A stretch of DNA of 64,000 bases from Teratosphaeria epicoccoides (GCA_021401465.1 JADDMT010000144.1:1-64000); one strand, 5' to 3'; positions 44,616 to 56,871 are shown, counted from the stretch's first letter. The notes: generated by a model from the letters alone, not told the origin. Numbers and translations: made by a program.

Positions 44616-44701
44616 CAAATGTAGCTAGGGTAGATGGTTTATGCGGTCTGTCGCTAGCTCTAGCCTTAACTAATTAAGCGCATAGCATCGACGAATCTCA
44701 T

Positions 44702-44852
44702 GAAGACTAGGAGGACAAGTTACTATCTAAGAAGGCTAAGTGTAACTCTAGTTAGCCGCTTAGTACCCTGTTAGATCGTAGTAAAATGTGTTAAACAGCT
44801 GACTAGAGTTACCCTTAGCCTTCTTAGATAGTGACTTGTCCTCCTAGTCTTC
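44702..44852. repeat. Inverted repeat with 55-bp arms
   Basis: GAAGACTAGGAGGACAAGT...GCTAAG at 44702-44756 is mirrored by CTTAGCC...ACTTGTCCTCCTAGTCTTC at 44798-44852, with a loop of about 40 bp. Each arm, read toward the centre, encodes the same acidic-then-basic peptide (EDxEDK.LSKKAK), so it looks like a tail-to-tail duplication of a gene end. It would fold into a stable hairpin. Confidence 0.7.
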
Positions 44853-44862
44853 GTCAGATTCA

Positions 44863-46554
44863 TTAGAATTGAGGCGGGGCTAGAGGATCTGCTACATAGT
44901 CGTAATATATAGTAATAGATAGACGTTATGCTAATGTCATGCTATTCGCAACCTACGCCTCTACTACTAGGGCGAGGTACACTACACTCAGGGCATCTAT
45001 TATTAGCGGCATCCCTTCTACTACTGCTTTAGTTTAAGGAGTATCCCTTCATAGTAAGGTTAATATGCTTAGTCTCTACGAGGGCCTAATAGACTACGAA
45101 GTGTAGCCTAAGGACATCGACATCTTACCTGTAATTTCATAAGATGCTAAGAAGAGCAAGACCCTTGTAGATGCTTAGTAAGTTCTTAAGAAAGTCATGA
45201 ATTGCCGCCTACTACGGCCGCAAGCAGGTCTTCTACCTACGTGCATAACTACTTATTAGTCATGCCGCAGGATTAGTAGTTAGTACTACTAGCTAAAAGT
45301 CTCTCATCGCATGCACATCTCTCTGCTAGCTAGCGTCTAGGCAGCTAGCTAGCTTATCTACCTCGTATAGTTACTACCCTTTCTGTAGAGCCTTCGCTAC
45401 CTGTCGTTCTAGCGCACGTCTCTCTGTGCGCGACAATTCCCGTTTGACTTAATTAAGAGGTATTGTAGCTATAGGCTTAATGAGGAGAGTATATAAGAGC
45501 TTAACCCGGAAACCCCTCTGCCTAGGAGTAGTACTACCGATCTTGCTATTAAGCTATTCACGCTACGCTATGTCGACTTTAACCTCTAACGCCGCGGTTA
45601 AATGGCTAACACGGGTTCTTGCTCGCTTAACAAATAAGTCTTATAGAGCAGTTAACTAATCCGTTAGCTAGTAGGTCAGAAAGTCTGCGTAGAGGGACAC
45701 CTTACTTGCTACACTAGGCTTAGCGAAGAAAGCAAGCATAGATCTCCGCGCTCTCGCTAATTCGTCCTAGCTAGCGATTATAGTGTACTATGTGATTAGA
45801 CAGTTAAAGCTAGGATCTAGTAGGGCAGGGTGCTAAACATTCTAAATGCGCGATAGTAATAAGGCCTAGTCTCTTATAGTGTACTCTCGATAGGCTATAG
45901 AAGTAGCCTCGCTTAATTAGTGTAAGAGTAGCTGCTAGCTAGGAGCAGGCTCATTCTAATCCAAGATCAGCTAGCCGTTATTACTAACTAGCTCGCGTAG
46001 CTAGCGGATTAGCCCCGAATAGACCCGTAGCTTAAACATCTCTAGCACGCCCTTTGCAAATACTATCTAAAAGCCGTTAGGGCATCTAGCAGCCTGCTTG
46101 ATGCGGGCTGTAGGGGTACGACCGAGCCTTGCCTAGATTAAGCGCTACGAGTCTACGCTTCCCTAGTAGTCCTGCATAGTACTCGAGATTAATTAGTAAT
46201 AGTATTACCTCTAAGGCCTAGCTATAACACATACTACTAGCTCTTATCTAGCATCTTAGCATAGAAGTCTAGGAAGTATACACTATCTAGCGTAGCTAGC
46301 TTTGCACTCGCTAGGAGCCTAATCAGGCTACTACCGCATGCGACGTTATGTACCTTATGCCTAGCTCGATGCTCTACCTAAGGGGCGTAGTTAACGAGAT
46401 CCTCGTAGGCATCGAAGTCCGGATATGCCTTCTGTAGCGCGATGGCGGCTTCTAATGCCTAGACAGTATCGCGGACGTAGTTAGCCGCAAACTTAGCGTG
46501 CTTAGAACCTACACTAATCGCTAGCTCTAGGTCTAGGGTTAGATTAGTTAACAT
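44863..46554 (-). pseudogene. ORF-X: large unknown protein in segment X
   Basis: ATG at 46552-46554 (minus) opens a protein-like frame for about 120 codons. Near 46190 a frameshift moves the good reading to the next frame, which continues to about 44950. Stops are TAG/TAA with rare TGA. The product would be about 550-600 residues: helical N-terminal region; a middle with QARLGRTPTARIKQAARC-like helix-turn-helix character (about 46050-46130); long Lys/Arg/Glu/Gln helices (about 45390-45640); and a Cys-containing end (RCPECS near 44980). I see no transposase or polymerase motif and no known family. Being RIP-mutated, it must once have been repeated. Confidence 0.5.
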
Positions 46555-47280
46555 AGTAGGTTTAGAATCTATTAGCGCGTTAGTACATAGTCTCGTTATA
46601 CGAGCATGTAATGCTTACATGCTATAGTGTTGTTAGTGTGCTAGTATCTGTATAGAGGCTAAAGAAGAAGCCGAGTACTAGATAAGGTAGTTATTTAAAA
46701 GAAAGAAGTTCGAAGCACTAAGCTCCTTTTGTATTTTAGCAGCTATAGGTCATGTGCTCTACATAGTCGCTAACCGCACACCTTGCATCGTCACATCATT
46801 AGCTTCTGCCTAAAAATGACTAGAAATAGAAGGCACATGACGCTACTGCCTGAAAAATGGCCAGAAACGGAAGGCACGCGACACTGTCACAGATTCGGTT
46901 AAATATCACACACTACTGCCTAGGCACATGACTAAATGAAGAAGGCACAATATCAGGCGATTCTGCCTTAAAAGGCAGTAAAAAATGATCCTCGTAGTTA
47001 CGACCTACAGACCTTATCTACTACTATATAGAGGCATTAAGAATAGTAGTAACTGCGACATAGTCACACTAACGCTAGCTTGACAGCAGCATGTGCACTC
47101 GGCAGATACGGCTGCATAGGATGGATGTCACTATAGTAGCTGCTTCTTTGTTAAGAGCGCATAACTACCTACATGTAGCACATAGCGGCACGTAGCAGCT
47201 AACTACTCTAGACGGCAGTTGCGACAGCCTCATCTGTGCTAGTTAGGTAGTAGCACGTGCACTTAGTAGCAAGAGATATC
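46555..47280. promoter_or_regulatory. Divergent intergenic region with TGCCT/AGGCA repeats
   Basis: It lies head to head between ORF-X and the MYND-like gene. 46803-46890 holds two about 43-bp copies of CTGCCT-AAAAATG..C..AGAAA..GAAGGCAC; 46905-46985 holds further TGCCT...AGGCA pairs, including TGCCTTAAAAGGCA. Each is a short palindrome. 46600-46625 has CGAGCATGTAATGCTTACATGCT. Candidate shared control region; function is inference. Confidence 0.45.
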
Positions 47281-49046
47281 TATATCTACTACTACTCTTC
47301 TACTTTAACTCTTTACTAATTACATTAACTAACTTCGAAGACTTGCCTAATACACATAAGTAGTAGTAACATCAATTAACCCTCTATCTTACTATTCAAG
47401 ACAACGGCTAGCATAGTCGCTTAATACGCTAATTGTGGCATCGACAGCCTGCTTAAGAAGTGCCCATGTCAGGTAGTAGCCTACTACAGCAAGAATTGCT
47501 AGATAATCGACTAGCATGACAACTACAAGGACAGCTACGCTAAGCGGCTAACCTAGAATAGGAATTAGTATGCAGTTAACCCTAAGATATAACGACTAGT
47601 CACTAACTTCATGTGTACTAGACGCGTCAAAATCTAGCCGTTTAAGAAGATCTTTAAAGGAGAGGACATAGCAAGTTGCGTGACAAGGGAGTAGGCTAAC
47701 AGTATACTGCCCCTAATTACGAACAAGGTGTTTAGAGTGCTACTTACTAGACCGTTAGGTGCACATGAGATTTTCTTTAGCAGGCTAACTGTCGTCAGTT
47801 ACAAGAGGACCCCTAACGCCCCTTAGATGAGTTTTAGGGGGGTCTGTGTGTTTAGGAGCAAAAGTAATAGGAAGGTTATCTTCATTGTAATGAAGACAGA
47901 AGACGCTAATTAGTCAGGCTAAAAGAAGGTTAATGTCGAGTACAAGACAGAAGACTAGTACACTTAGGCATTCTACTAAGGCCTGTAGAATACAAACGAC
48001 ATAGAGCTATCGTACGACGAGTTCTCTCTACAGTTTAGATAGCGTCTATAGGGCAAGTTCGGCGATGTCGTTATAGGAGCCCGCAACAACTTGGCTACTT
48101 TGAATAGCATAATAAACAAGCCGTTTATTGTCTAGTACTACGTGCAGAGGAACAAGATGCGCTAACAAGTACATATGTACATCTTGACACATGTTTCTAA
48201 GGCTATAGTAGGCTAGTAAGCAGGCAGGCGTAGAGACATAGTAGTGTTCTAAAGAGGGGTCTAGCCATGTTTCCTGAAGTCTAGCGAGCTAGCGGAGATA
48301 GTATTACTTATAGTTTACTTGTTTCTTAGCTCCTATAAGACTAGCATACTAGTAAGAGCTATAGTCCCTGTTAATTTGATACGGCAATAGCAGGTAGATA
48401 TGATTTAACAGTAGCATATTTTAGTCGTAGTAGCTGCTTAGCTGCTACTAACATAGCAGGCAGGTATGTATGTATTTACTAGAATTTAGATGACATTAAT
48501 GCGGACCTCTGCAGTTTCGTGTAGTCTAAGTAGTTTGTACTCTGCATGACTATTGTAGCTGCTTAGCTGCCTTAACTTAGGTTTCTAGCAGTTAAGAAGT
48601 ATGAGGGAATGTTAGAGAGCGTAGAGGTTAAAGACAAGATCGTCGAATAGTTTACGGACTAGATGTGCCTCTAAGCGTATAAGGAAAGGCATAGGAGGAT
48701 GTAGACAACTTACAAGCTACAGCTGTTAACTATAGAAGGCTTCGGAGACTACCTATAGCGTAGAGACAGCAGTGTAGTAGCTAGTATAGTAAACGAGCTA
48801 TGTAAGGGGGACAGCAGTCTAAAGACAAGTTTTATTCACGAGCATTATAGTAGGAAGGAGGGAGTAGTTAGCAACCTTTCTATCCTGTTATAAGGGAGGC
48901 TTACGCAGATTGTAGTATAGGCTACAGTAATAGTGCGGATGACATAGGGACAAGATGTAGACAGCCTAGGGGTCTGTTTTGATTGTTTATTTAGCAGTAG
49001 ACAAAAAGGTGTATTTTGTGACAAACAAGCTAAGCTCGTGAGTTAA
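47281..49046 (+). pseudogene. MYND-type zinc-finger protein, RIP-mutated, probably with intron(s)
   Basis: From about 47401 the frame encodes a cluster that fits a MYND finger if two TAC codons are read as former TGC: C-x2-C-x8-C-x-C, then Y-C-S-K-N-C-Q, then D-x-H...C (47425-47538). It continues as a good protein frame to about 48230. A second good frame runs 48585-49046 and ends TAA; the 48230-48585 gap must hold one or more introns. MYND fingers bind Pro-rich peptides and occur in many fungal regulators. Stops are TAG/TAA. The start is uncertain: no ATG near 47281-47400, perhaps lost to RIP. Confidence 0.45.
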
Positions 49047-49288
49047 GAGGGCCTGTATTTAATATCGACACCCTAAGAACGATGCTGTTTCCTGTTCTGT
49101 TAGCCTATTATAGACTACGTATTAGAATAGTAGCTAATTACTACAGGCAAGCGGCTGTAGTAGTGCGTGTTCTAACTACTACATATCGCTAACACTTAGT
49201 AGTGATGCCTGTTACTAGATCGCAGGGCTAGGAGTAGGGCTAAGTAGACGTACATGTCAGAGGAGCGTACGAGTGTAGGTAAGTAGCG
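49047..49288. other. End of segment X
   Basis: Decayed sequence. 49222-49250 (GCTAGGAGTAGGGCTAAGTAG) is a partial copy of the foldback repeat core that follows. No gene. Confidence 0.4.
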
Positions 49289-49498
49289 ATCGAGTAGAAA
49301 GCCGTTAAATAAGCACGCCTACAAGTAGGCATAATTAGGAAGGGTAACGAGCCCGTGAATCGAGTGGCTAGGAGTAGGGCCGAGTAGGCCAAGCTAGTAA
49401 GATACTACTAGTATACTACTAGCACTTACTTAGCTGACTTGGCTCTACTCGGTCTACTCTTCGTACTTTGTACTGCTTAGGTATTAGGTTTTCGAGAC
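49289..49498. repeat. 210-bp foldback repeat, copy 2
   Basis: Same length as 20449-20658, with a similar central inverted repeat and the same ATCGAGTAG...TTTTCGAGAC ends. RE1-e begins directly after it, in the antisense-ORF end rather than in RT. Confidence 0.65.
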
Positions 49499-49559
49499 GT
49501 TTCCTAGATAGTATGGTACCCGAGCCTATTAATAGCGTCCTGTAGGGGCCTAGTCGTAT

Positions 49560-52500
49560 TTTATGAGGTTCTTCCTAGGTTCGTTTTCCGCTTAATACTC
49601 CGTATCTTTTACTAACAGTTTCGTAGGTGTTCTAGGGGTTCCTAGGTATTCTCGGTACTACCGTATCCTTCCCATTTTACTAAGTCGACAATCTTCTCGA
49701 CAGTATACTCCGGTTCTTTGATCTTAGGGTCAAGTAGTAAGATTCCGTTTGTAGTAAAGCGTCTAGCGCTACTAGTTCTAGCAGAGAGATAAAGAACATA
49801 GGGTGTACTCTTATCTGCTCGGGTAGCTGTAATTCAAAATTGACTAGTCCTTTCTTAGCCTTAATCCGGAATAGTCCTAGTTTTATAGCGTCTAGTTTTC
49901 TACTCGGCTTGTCTAATTTAATGTTATAGCAGAGGAGATACACCTTGTCCCCCTCCTTAAGAATTAGTCCCTTAATTCTTTTATAATTCACGTACTATGC
50001 CATGTTCTGTTAATAGAACTACAGGTCAAGTCATGCTTTAGTTTAGAGTTAGCGGAGGTGTTCTACCCGCCTAAGTGCTACTAGGTTTAGATTACTAGTT
50101 AAGACATCTAGAATGTCTTCTATAGCTAATCCGTACGCTATCTAAAATGGCAAGAGTCCCGTTAACTCTACTAGCGTACTACTATATGTAAGTTATGCTA
50201 TTAGTAACAACTCTCCCTAGTTGTTCTAATCCCTATTTACATAGGATCGGAGGTACTAATCTAGCGTCTGATTTAGACGTTCTGTCTGCCTATCTGTCTA
50301 AGGGTAGAAGGAAGTGCTAAGTTAGTGCTTTACCTAGAATTATCTCATTAGGGCTTTCTAGAGGTTAGAGGTAAACACGGATCCTCGGTCTGTTACTAGG
50401 TCTCGTAGCATGCCGTGTAATGCTACTACCTACTTAATGAAGGCATGTGCGATATCTTTAGTTTTAAAGTCTGAACTTTCTAAACTTAGTAAATTAGTCG
50501 ACTACTACCAAGATTCTATTAAAGAACTCATTAGTAGTAGGTTCTCTCGACTAGGGTAGTTTGACAATAAAGTCTATAGCGAGCGATTCCCATGGCCGTT
50601 AGGGTACCTTTAGTAGTCATAGTAGCCTATATAGTTTATAACAGTCGTGCTTACTCTGTTAGCAAGTTATATATCGCTAGACATAGTCCTTAATTGCTTT
50701 GCCTATCCTAGGGAAGTAATATTCTTGCTAGAGAATTTGCTTCATTTTAGAGACTCCTAGGTGTCCTGCCTAAGGAACGTTATGTCAGAGGCGTAGTAGC
50801 TCTAAACGTAAGGATGTTAGCACGTAGACTAATCCTTAGAAGAGAAGTACTTTGTCTTCCTCTTCCTAGTTCTCCTGTCTATCAATGTCGTTGCGGACAG
50901 CGAGTGCAGTTAGATCGTAGACAAGTGCATTCTTTAGGTTGTCCTAGAGTTCACTAGTTCATGCAATAGCTGTAGCTGCGAGTCAGTTAACTCCGAGCGT
51001 GCCATTGCTATTCCCCTAGAGAATAGCATGTTTCTCCTGTTTTATGCCTGTCATGTAGTTAGTCTGGCGACTAAGTGTATCGGCACGTGCGTTATTAGAT
51101 CCCTTGCGATAGACAATCTTGCAGTTAAAGCTAGAGAGTACCTTACTCTATCAGACTTGTCGTCGATTTAACTCTTTCGTTGTAGTAAAGTATCGCAAGT
51201 TCTTATGGTCCGTGTAGACCGTAATCTAGTGTTTAGGCCCTTCTAAGTAGACTCGCTAAGCCTTGTAGGCATCTACTATAGCGAGAAGTTCTTTGTTGTA
51301 GATGTCGTAGCGGAGCTTAGGTCTAGACAGCTTTCTTGAGTAGTAGGCGAATAGCTGTAGTCGTCTACTTAGTCCTAGTTAACTTAAGCATGCCCCGAGT
51401 GCTACGTCAGAGGCATCTGTTTCGACTATAATAGGCTTATTAGGGTCGAATACAAGCAAGATCAGCTAATCTGTAAATCGTTACTTAAGTTCCTTAAAGG
51501 CATTCTGTTAGGCGTCGTCCTAAACTAATAGTGTACCCTTTGTAATAAGAGTCGTAAGTAGTGCCGTAATTCTCGAGTAATTCGCGATGAACCTTTAGTA
51601 GAAGTTAGCAAACCTAAGGAAGGACTATACCTCCTTAACGTTAGTTAGCGTAGGCTACTCCTTCACGGCTATGACCTTCTTAGTGTCTATCTTGATTCCG
51701 TCCTAGGCTACTACGTAGCCAAGGAAATAGACTTCTTGCTTATAAAACTCGCTCTTTTAAGGCTTGACCTTTAGCTTGTAATCCTGGAGTTTCTGAAGCA
51801 CCTTACACATGTGAGTCCTGTATTCTTCGATCGTTCGTAAGTAGACAAGGATATCATCTAAGTATACAACTACAAAGACGTCGAGGTACTCTTGTAGCAC
51901 ATTGTTAATAAATGCCTGCTATGTAGCTAGGGCGTTCGTCAACCTAAATAGCATGACTATATACTCGTAGTGTCTAAACCTATTTTAGAACGCGGTCTTC
52001 TATTCTTTGCCTTCCTTGATTCGAATTCGGTTATACGCTCCTAGTATGTTAAACTTCGAGAACTATACTACTCCTTGTAGGCGATCCTGTAATTCAGAAA
52101 GCAAAGGAAGCAGATAACTGTTCTTTATTATGATGTCGTTTAATCCCTAATAGTCGACATAAGGTCGCTAGTCGTCTTCCCCCTTAGGGACAAACAGGAT
52201 CGGGTACCCTGCTAGTAACTATGACTTGCGAATGAAGCCTTTCTAGAGGTTGTCTTTAAGGTATTTCCGGAGAATCTCTAGTTTAGCCGCTAATAATAGG
52301 CGAACTAGTTGCTTTGTTAGTGTTCTGCCTAGGAGTAAGGGTATCCCGTAGTCCTACTCCTAGTGTTCTAGCAGAGCCTCTTAGTTAGGTTCTTCCTTGA
52401 AAAGAGTAGCAAACTCTTTATACTCGTTAGGAACTATGAACTCAACTTTGACTTCAGACTATGTTGCTTTAACCTATAGGACGTACACTTCCTGTTCTAG

Positions 52501-53058
52501 ATCCTCGATAGCGGCAACTATCTTGTTTAAAGTCATAGCACATATTTCGATCTTGCCTAGTACGTTGTGTACTATAGGTAGGGGTATTAATTTTGAGAGT
52601 TCCGGGAACTAGATCCTCTCGTTCTTCTAGTCGAGGTAGGGGTTAGCGTTCCTTAGCCATAGTAACCCTAGCACTACATCCGAGCTAGGCGACTCTGTGA
52701 TATTAAACTAGATCATCTCTTAGTAGCGTCCTATCTGTAGAGGTACTATCTCGGTCTCCTTGTCAACTATTCCTTAGTTGTATGTGACCGGCTTTCTGTT
52801 AATTGCTTAGAGCAAGAAAGCATTTGTCTTTGCCTATAGCTATATCCTAGCTGTCCTAGCAAACTTAGGCGTCATAAAGATTCTAGTGCATCCTGAATCT
52901 ATTAAGGCCTAGGCTAGTGTCTCGTTAATGTGCACCTATACTCTAAGGTTGTCTACGTATCTGACACTAACTATGGCACATTGTTATAGCCCTGTTTAGT
53001 CTGTCCGTAGGTCTAATTCTAGCAGACCTAGTCGTTTCCTAAATAGCTGTCTTCGCGG
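49560..53058 (-). pseudogene. pol: RE1-e Pol, nearly complete
   Basis: Protease, RT with YLDD (51853-51864), RNase H, integrase (catalytic Glu kept near 50275) and chromodomain. A deletion of about 30 bp at 49680 removes the middle of the chromodomain compared with RE1-a and RE1-c. The stop-free piece 49680-49991 (integrase C-terminal region) belongs to it. Stops elsewhere are TAG/TAA. Plus-strand open frame 52397-52612 is a mirror. Confidence 0.82.
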
Positions 53059-54680
53059 ACTAGTTTAGGGATCATGTAGTCTCGGCTTATTCTTCTTCGA
53101 GCATTACTACTAATTAGGCTAAGAGGTAGTACTTACTCTCGGCCTCGTTATTCCTGCGCGTTTCTTGCGTACTCTATTTTCAAACAGTTAACCTAGAGTC
53201 GCAACATTCGTGGAACCTAGATACCTTCGTAGGTAAAGTAGCCTCCTTAGGGCGTAAACTCTACTCCGAACGGTACAATCTCTTAGACAATCTTCTGATG
53301 CGAGTAAGGGTAAGCTACAACTAGTAGTCTCCTTAGGTGTCGTCGCATGCTGTTAGCTAGTTCGTCATATTAAAGCTAGTTAACATGTTGTACTCCATTA
53401 ATCTACAGGAAAGCCTAAGCCTAATCGTTCTGCATAAGTCGGATAATATCGAGTCTAATGTCATGCGGCAGCATAGCCTATCTCTCTATGTTCTCGTCTT
53501 CCTCAGAATTAGGGATGACGGCTTCGACAAGCTCATAGTTATCGTCAGAACCTTCTTCTTCTTGTAGCTCCTATTGTCTTAGGACTATTATACTAGAAGG
53601 TGTACCCCTTAACGCACAGATAGACTATGCCTTGTTACGGCTAGGGTACTATCTAGAACCGTCTTTGTCACTTATGTGAATCCGACAATTGTCGTCGTAG
53701 CACATAGTCTAAGTAAGTAAGGCATAGTCTAGCACTTAAGTAGTAGCAGCTGTCTGCTTAGGTGCTAATGTTATTACGCAAACCTGGCCTGTCCGTTAGA
53801 GTTCATGACACTGTTTCTTGACAGAACATTTGCAAGCAGAGTGTCCTTTCTTTCTACAGTTATGGCACTCGAGGTTCCTCTTGTCGAATGGCTTCTTCGG
53901 ACTATTCTAGGTAGGAGAGCCCTTCCGTAGCTTTCCTTAGGGCCCGCTCTTTAGGCATCCCTTAGTCGCATCTAACTCTATTAGTTAGAGACTATAGTAA
54001 TCGCTTTACTACTTTAGTGCTAATTGTTAGACCTTGTAGTTAGCCTGTGCTAGCCTGCAATTTCCGTGTTGTCGTTCCTACTGTTGTTCCTAGATGCGAT
54101 TATCGATCCTAATTGCGAGATCGCTTATTTTCTTAAATGTCGTTAGTTAATCTCCCTAGGCAATTTTGTCTTTAACTGTCTCCTTTAGTCCCTAATAGAA
54201 CTAAGCGGCTAAAGCGTTATCATTCTAGTTAACTTAAGCAGAGAGGATCTTAAAATCCGCATAGTACTTAATAGCAGAACCCTTCTGCTAGGTTCCTAGG
54301 AGAGCTCTCTTAGCCTCTTGTTGTTCGTTGCTAAGCCTAAAGGCTTCGCGTAATGCCTTAAACAAAGACTTATCTAAGTTAAGGATCTCCCTAGTTGTCG
54401 TCTTCCTGGCTTTAACGCTACTAACGTAGTCTAAATAATCTAATAGATGAGGCTAGATGAACTCGAACGCTAGTCCCTTCAGGTAAGAGACGATATACAT
54501 TATTCGCTTATAATGTGTTGTAAACCGTTCCGTATCTACGTTAAATGCTAACTAGCATTAGAGGATAAACATCTCGACATGAGATCGTGGTCCTATGAAC
54601 TCTGTAGGGCTTCCTATCTTGAAGCCGTTACTACTATGTCTGTTTCTAGTAGTCGAACCTGTAACAGATGCTAGAGCTAT
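52900..54680 (-). pseudogene. gag: RE1-e Gag, start codon lost
   Basis: The position of the RE1 Gag ATG reads ATA (54678-54680), a TpG to TpA change. Core and knuckle (about 53820-53870) are as in RE1-a, with TAG/TAA stops. The plus-strand frame at 53385-53567 is a mirror. Confidence 0.75.
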
Positions 54681-54856
54681 CTCGCTAAGGTGAATGGATT
54701 TAAGCTACTAAGTAATTTAAGGTACGGCGGCAACTTGTTCTTCTAGTGTCGGTTAACTGTTGTCGCTAGATGTTAAACTAATAGCTAAAGAACTACTTGA
54801 CATAGGCGCATGTTAAGCGCTTAACAAAGTCCCCTGATACTTCCTTAAAGTCAAAA

Positions 54857-55187
54857 TGTCATAAGGGTAGATGCTAATAGCAGGAAGGGGATCAGGTGTT
54901 AGACTTGAAGAGTAGTAAAGAATATCGACAATAGCAATTAACCTTGTAACTAACTATACTTAACAATGTAGAAGATTAAGCACAAAGCTCCTAACTGCCT
55001 AGCCTAAAGCCATTCCTATATACTAGAGTAGTATGACTACTCTGTTAGTCCTATTACTAGACCTGTTAGACCTAGGTCTGTAGATCTGTAGACTAACCCT
55101 ATAGACCTAGGTGTCTGTCCTCACGTGATAGATCCTTTCTTTCATGCGCGTGTTAGGATTCAGGCTAGAGTGCTTAAATCCATGACA
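54857..55187 (-). repeat. RE1-e 5' LTR, short form
   Basis: 331 bp with only one hairpin/E-box unit, against two in the other RE1 LTRs. It runs TGTCATAAGG to CCATGACA. Confidence 0.85.
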
Positions 55188-56796
55188 TCTAGCACATAGC
55201 TACTTAGCTATTAGGGATGACATCTCTAGTCTAATGAGGCTAACTGTTAACGACATCAATTAGCTCTAATCTTAGGCGTAGGTGTCAGGCTCCCTAACTC
55301 CTAGTCCTTTACTAACAATTAATAGGGACAGTCGTCATTACAGGCTAGGCCGCAAAGATGTTACTAGGATCTTTAACATCTGTCGCTACCTTGCCTACTA
55401 GGTTAGCACCGAGTCAATTCCTCCTGCCTTTTGTGGCGCTTATACTAAGCTCATTTAGGAGTCTAGTTAGCGCTTCACTAAGAAGATTCGGTACTATCCT
55501 AATTTCAGAGAAGCTAGCTTCATTACAAAGAACACATTCAGGTTTCTAGTAATTGCTGCAAGTATGACTAAGGATCGTCAGGTGCGCACTAGTAATGCGG
55601 CCTGCTAGAACTACAAGAATAGGAATAGACATAGTCAGGACTACATCACGACTAGTAGTAACTTGCTACTATTTTGTAAGGCCTATACTAACTACAGTTT
55701 TACAAACTACCCGGAGATCTGCGAGTTCTACAACCCTGATGCCCTAGGCCTGTTAGTTAGTAGTTCCCGCAGTGCCTCCTGTTGCCGCGGTTCTAACCGT
55801 CTAGTTAGTTGCTCTTCTGCCTAATCTCGCTCTTCTTGTCCTAGGGACACTAGAAGTGTCCTAATCGAGATTAAAGGCAATGATTTCTCCTCTTCCTAGG
55901 CTAGTGCTAGTAGGCGCTAGCAATCCCCTAGCGTTCTAGAGTTTATTAACCTGACTAAGAACTCCGGAATTACTGACACTACTAGTAGTCGCGGCCGTTA
56001 TTGTGGCAGTACTATTCTAGGCAGTAGCTCTACTAGTCTTGACCTGAATGTCCGCGGCATTTAGCTGTCACGATCTTATTGCAACACATACCTCGATCGA
56101 CCCTAGGCATCACGTCCTCTGACTTAGTCTAGCATGAACTTAGTCGCCTAAGGCAACCTATTTGCGACTCCTGCTACTCCTTCTTCTAGTTGCCTACTTA
56201 CGACTAATTTGGCTACTACTCTACGCTTGCCTTCAGGTAGCCTAACGCGTCCGAGGAACTCGACTAAGGTGTCCTTTGCCTTAGGCGCATTCTAAGAGAG
56301 TCTAGCATCTAGCAGTCCTATGCGTGGCGTCTCTAGTTCTTCTTAGGGTCTGCCTAGCAGTCCTATGCGCGGTGTTTCTAGTTCTTCTTAGGGTCTACCT
56401 AGTAGTCCTATGCGCAGTGTCTTTTCTTCTAGTAGCTCTTCTTAGGCTACGCTATTAAGGCGTCTACCTCTAGTTACTCCTTCCTGCTAGCCGGTTGTGT
56501 ACGGCTAGCTCAACTCTCCTAAGAATCAGTCATCTGAGTACGAAGATGCTTTCGAGACTATAGATGCACGTTAGTTAGTCAAGGGGTCACCCTAGCGTCA
56601 ATCTAGTGATACTAGTCCCCTTAACTGTCTCTTCTACAACATCCGCACAGCCGCTAGCCTTCCTAAGCGTATGCGCTCTGTCTTAATTACCTCTTAGCTC
56701 TTACTATCTCGCGCCCTAGTTAGCGTGCTTTTCTTTTATTCTAAAAAACAAACAACAGATGAGATCGCCTAAGGCAGTAGGCTAGCTAGTGTTTGA
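55188..56796 (+). pseudogene. ORF-S: Ser-rich unknown protein with 15-residue repeats
   Basis: A single plus-strand frame of about 530 codons. Most interruptions are TAG/TAA; it ends at TGA 56794. The 5' end is cut by RE1-e. The N-terminal third is Tyr/Asn/Cys-containing and globular-looking (about 55350-55750); then come a long Ser/Thr/Pro/Arg-rich low-complexity region, repeats at 56311-56430 and a basic PKRMR motif near 56665. It is tail to tail with the copia fragment at 56872, the same convergent layout as the antisense ORFs of RE1 and RE2. No family recognised. Confidence 0.5.
56311..56430 (+). repeat. 45-bp in-frame tandem repeat in ORF-S
   Basis: Units at 56311-56355 and 56356-56400, and a partial third unit to about 56430, encode SSPMRGVSSS-type peptides. 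Period 45 bp = 15 codons. Confidence 0.75.
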
Positions 56797-56871
56797 CTAA
56801 GCTGCTACCTAGTAGCGAGCTTAGTCTTAGTAGACAAAAGAAATCTCTCTACTATTCTTAAACTACCCTTC

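Larger units (their letters stand above)
49499..55187 (-). mobile_element. RE1-e, 3' truncated at the foldback
   Basis: Minus-strand RE1 lacking only the 3' LTR and most of the antisense ORF. It has the antisense ORF's last codons (49499-49581, plus strand, with the TGA shared with RE1-c), complete pol, gag and the 5' LTR (54857-55187). Confidence 0.85.

Noticed and set aside
44421..49288. Starship captain or Crypton tyrosine recombinase in segment X
   Set aside because: I looked for the DUF3435-type R...HxxR...Y arrangement in ORF-X and the MYND gene frames and could not see it.
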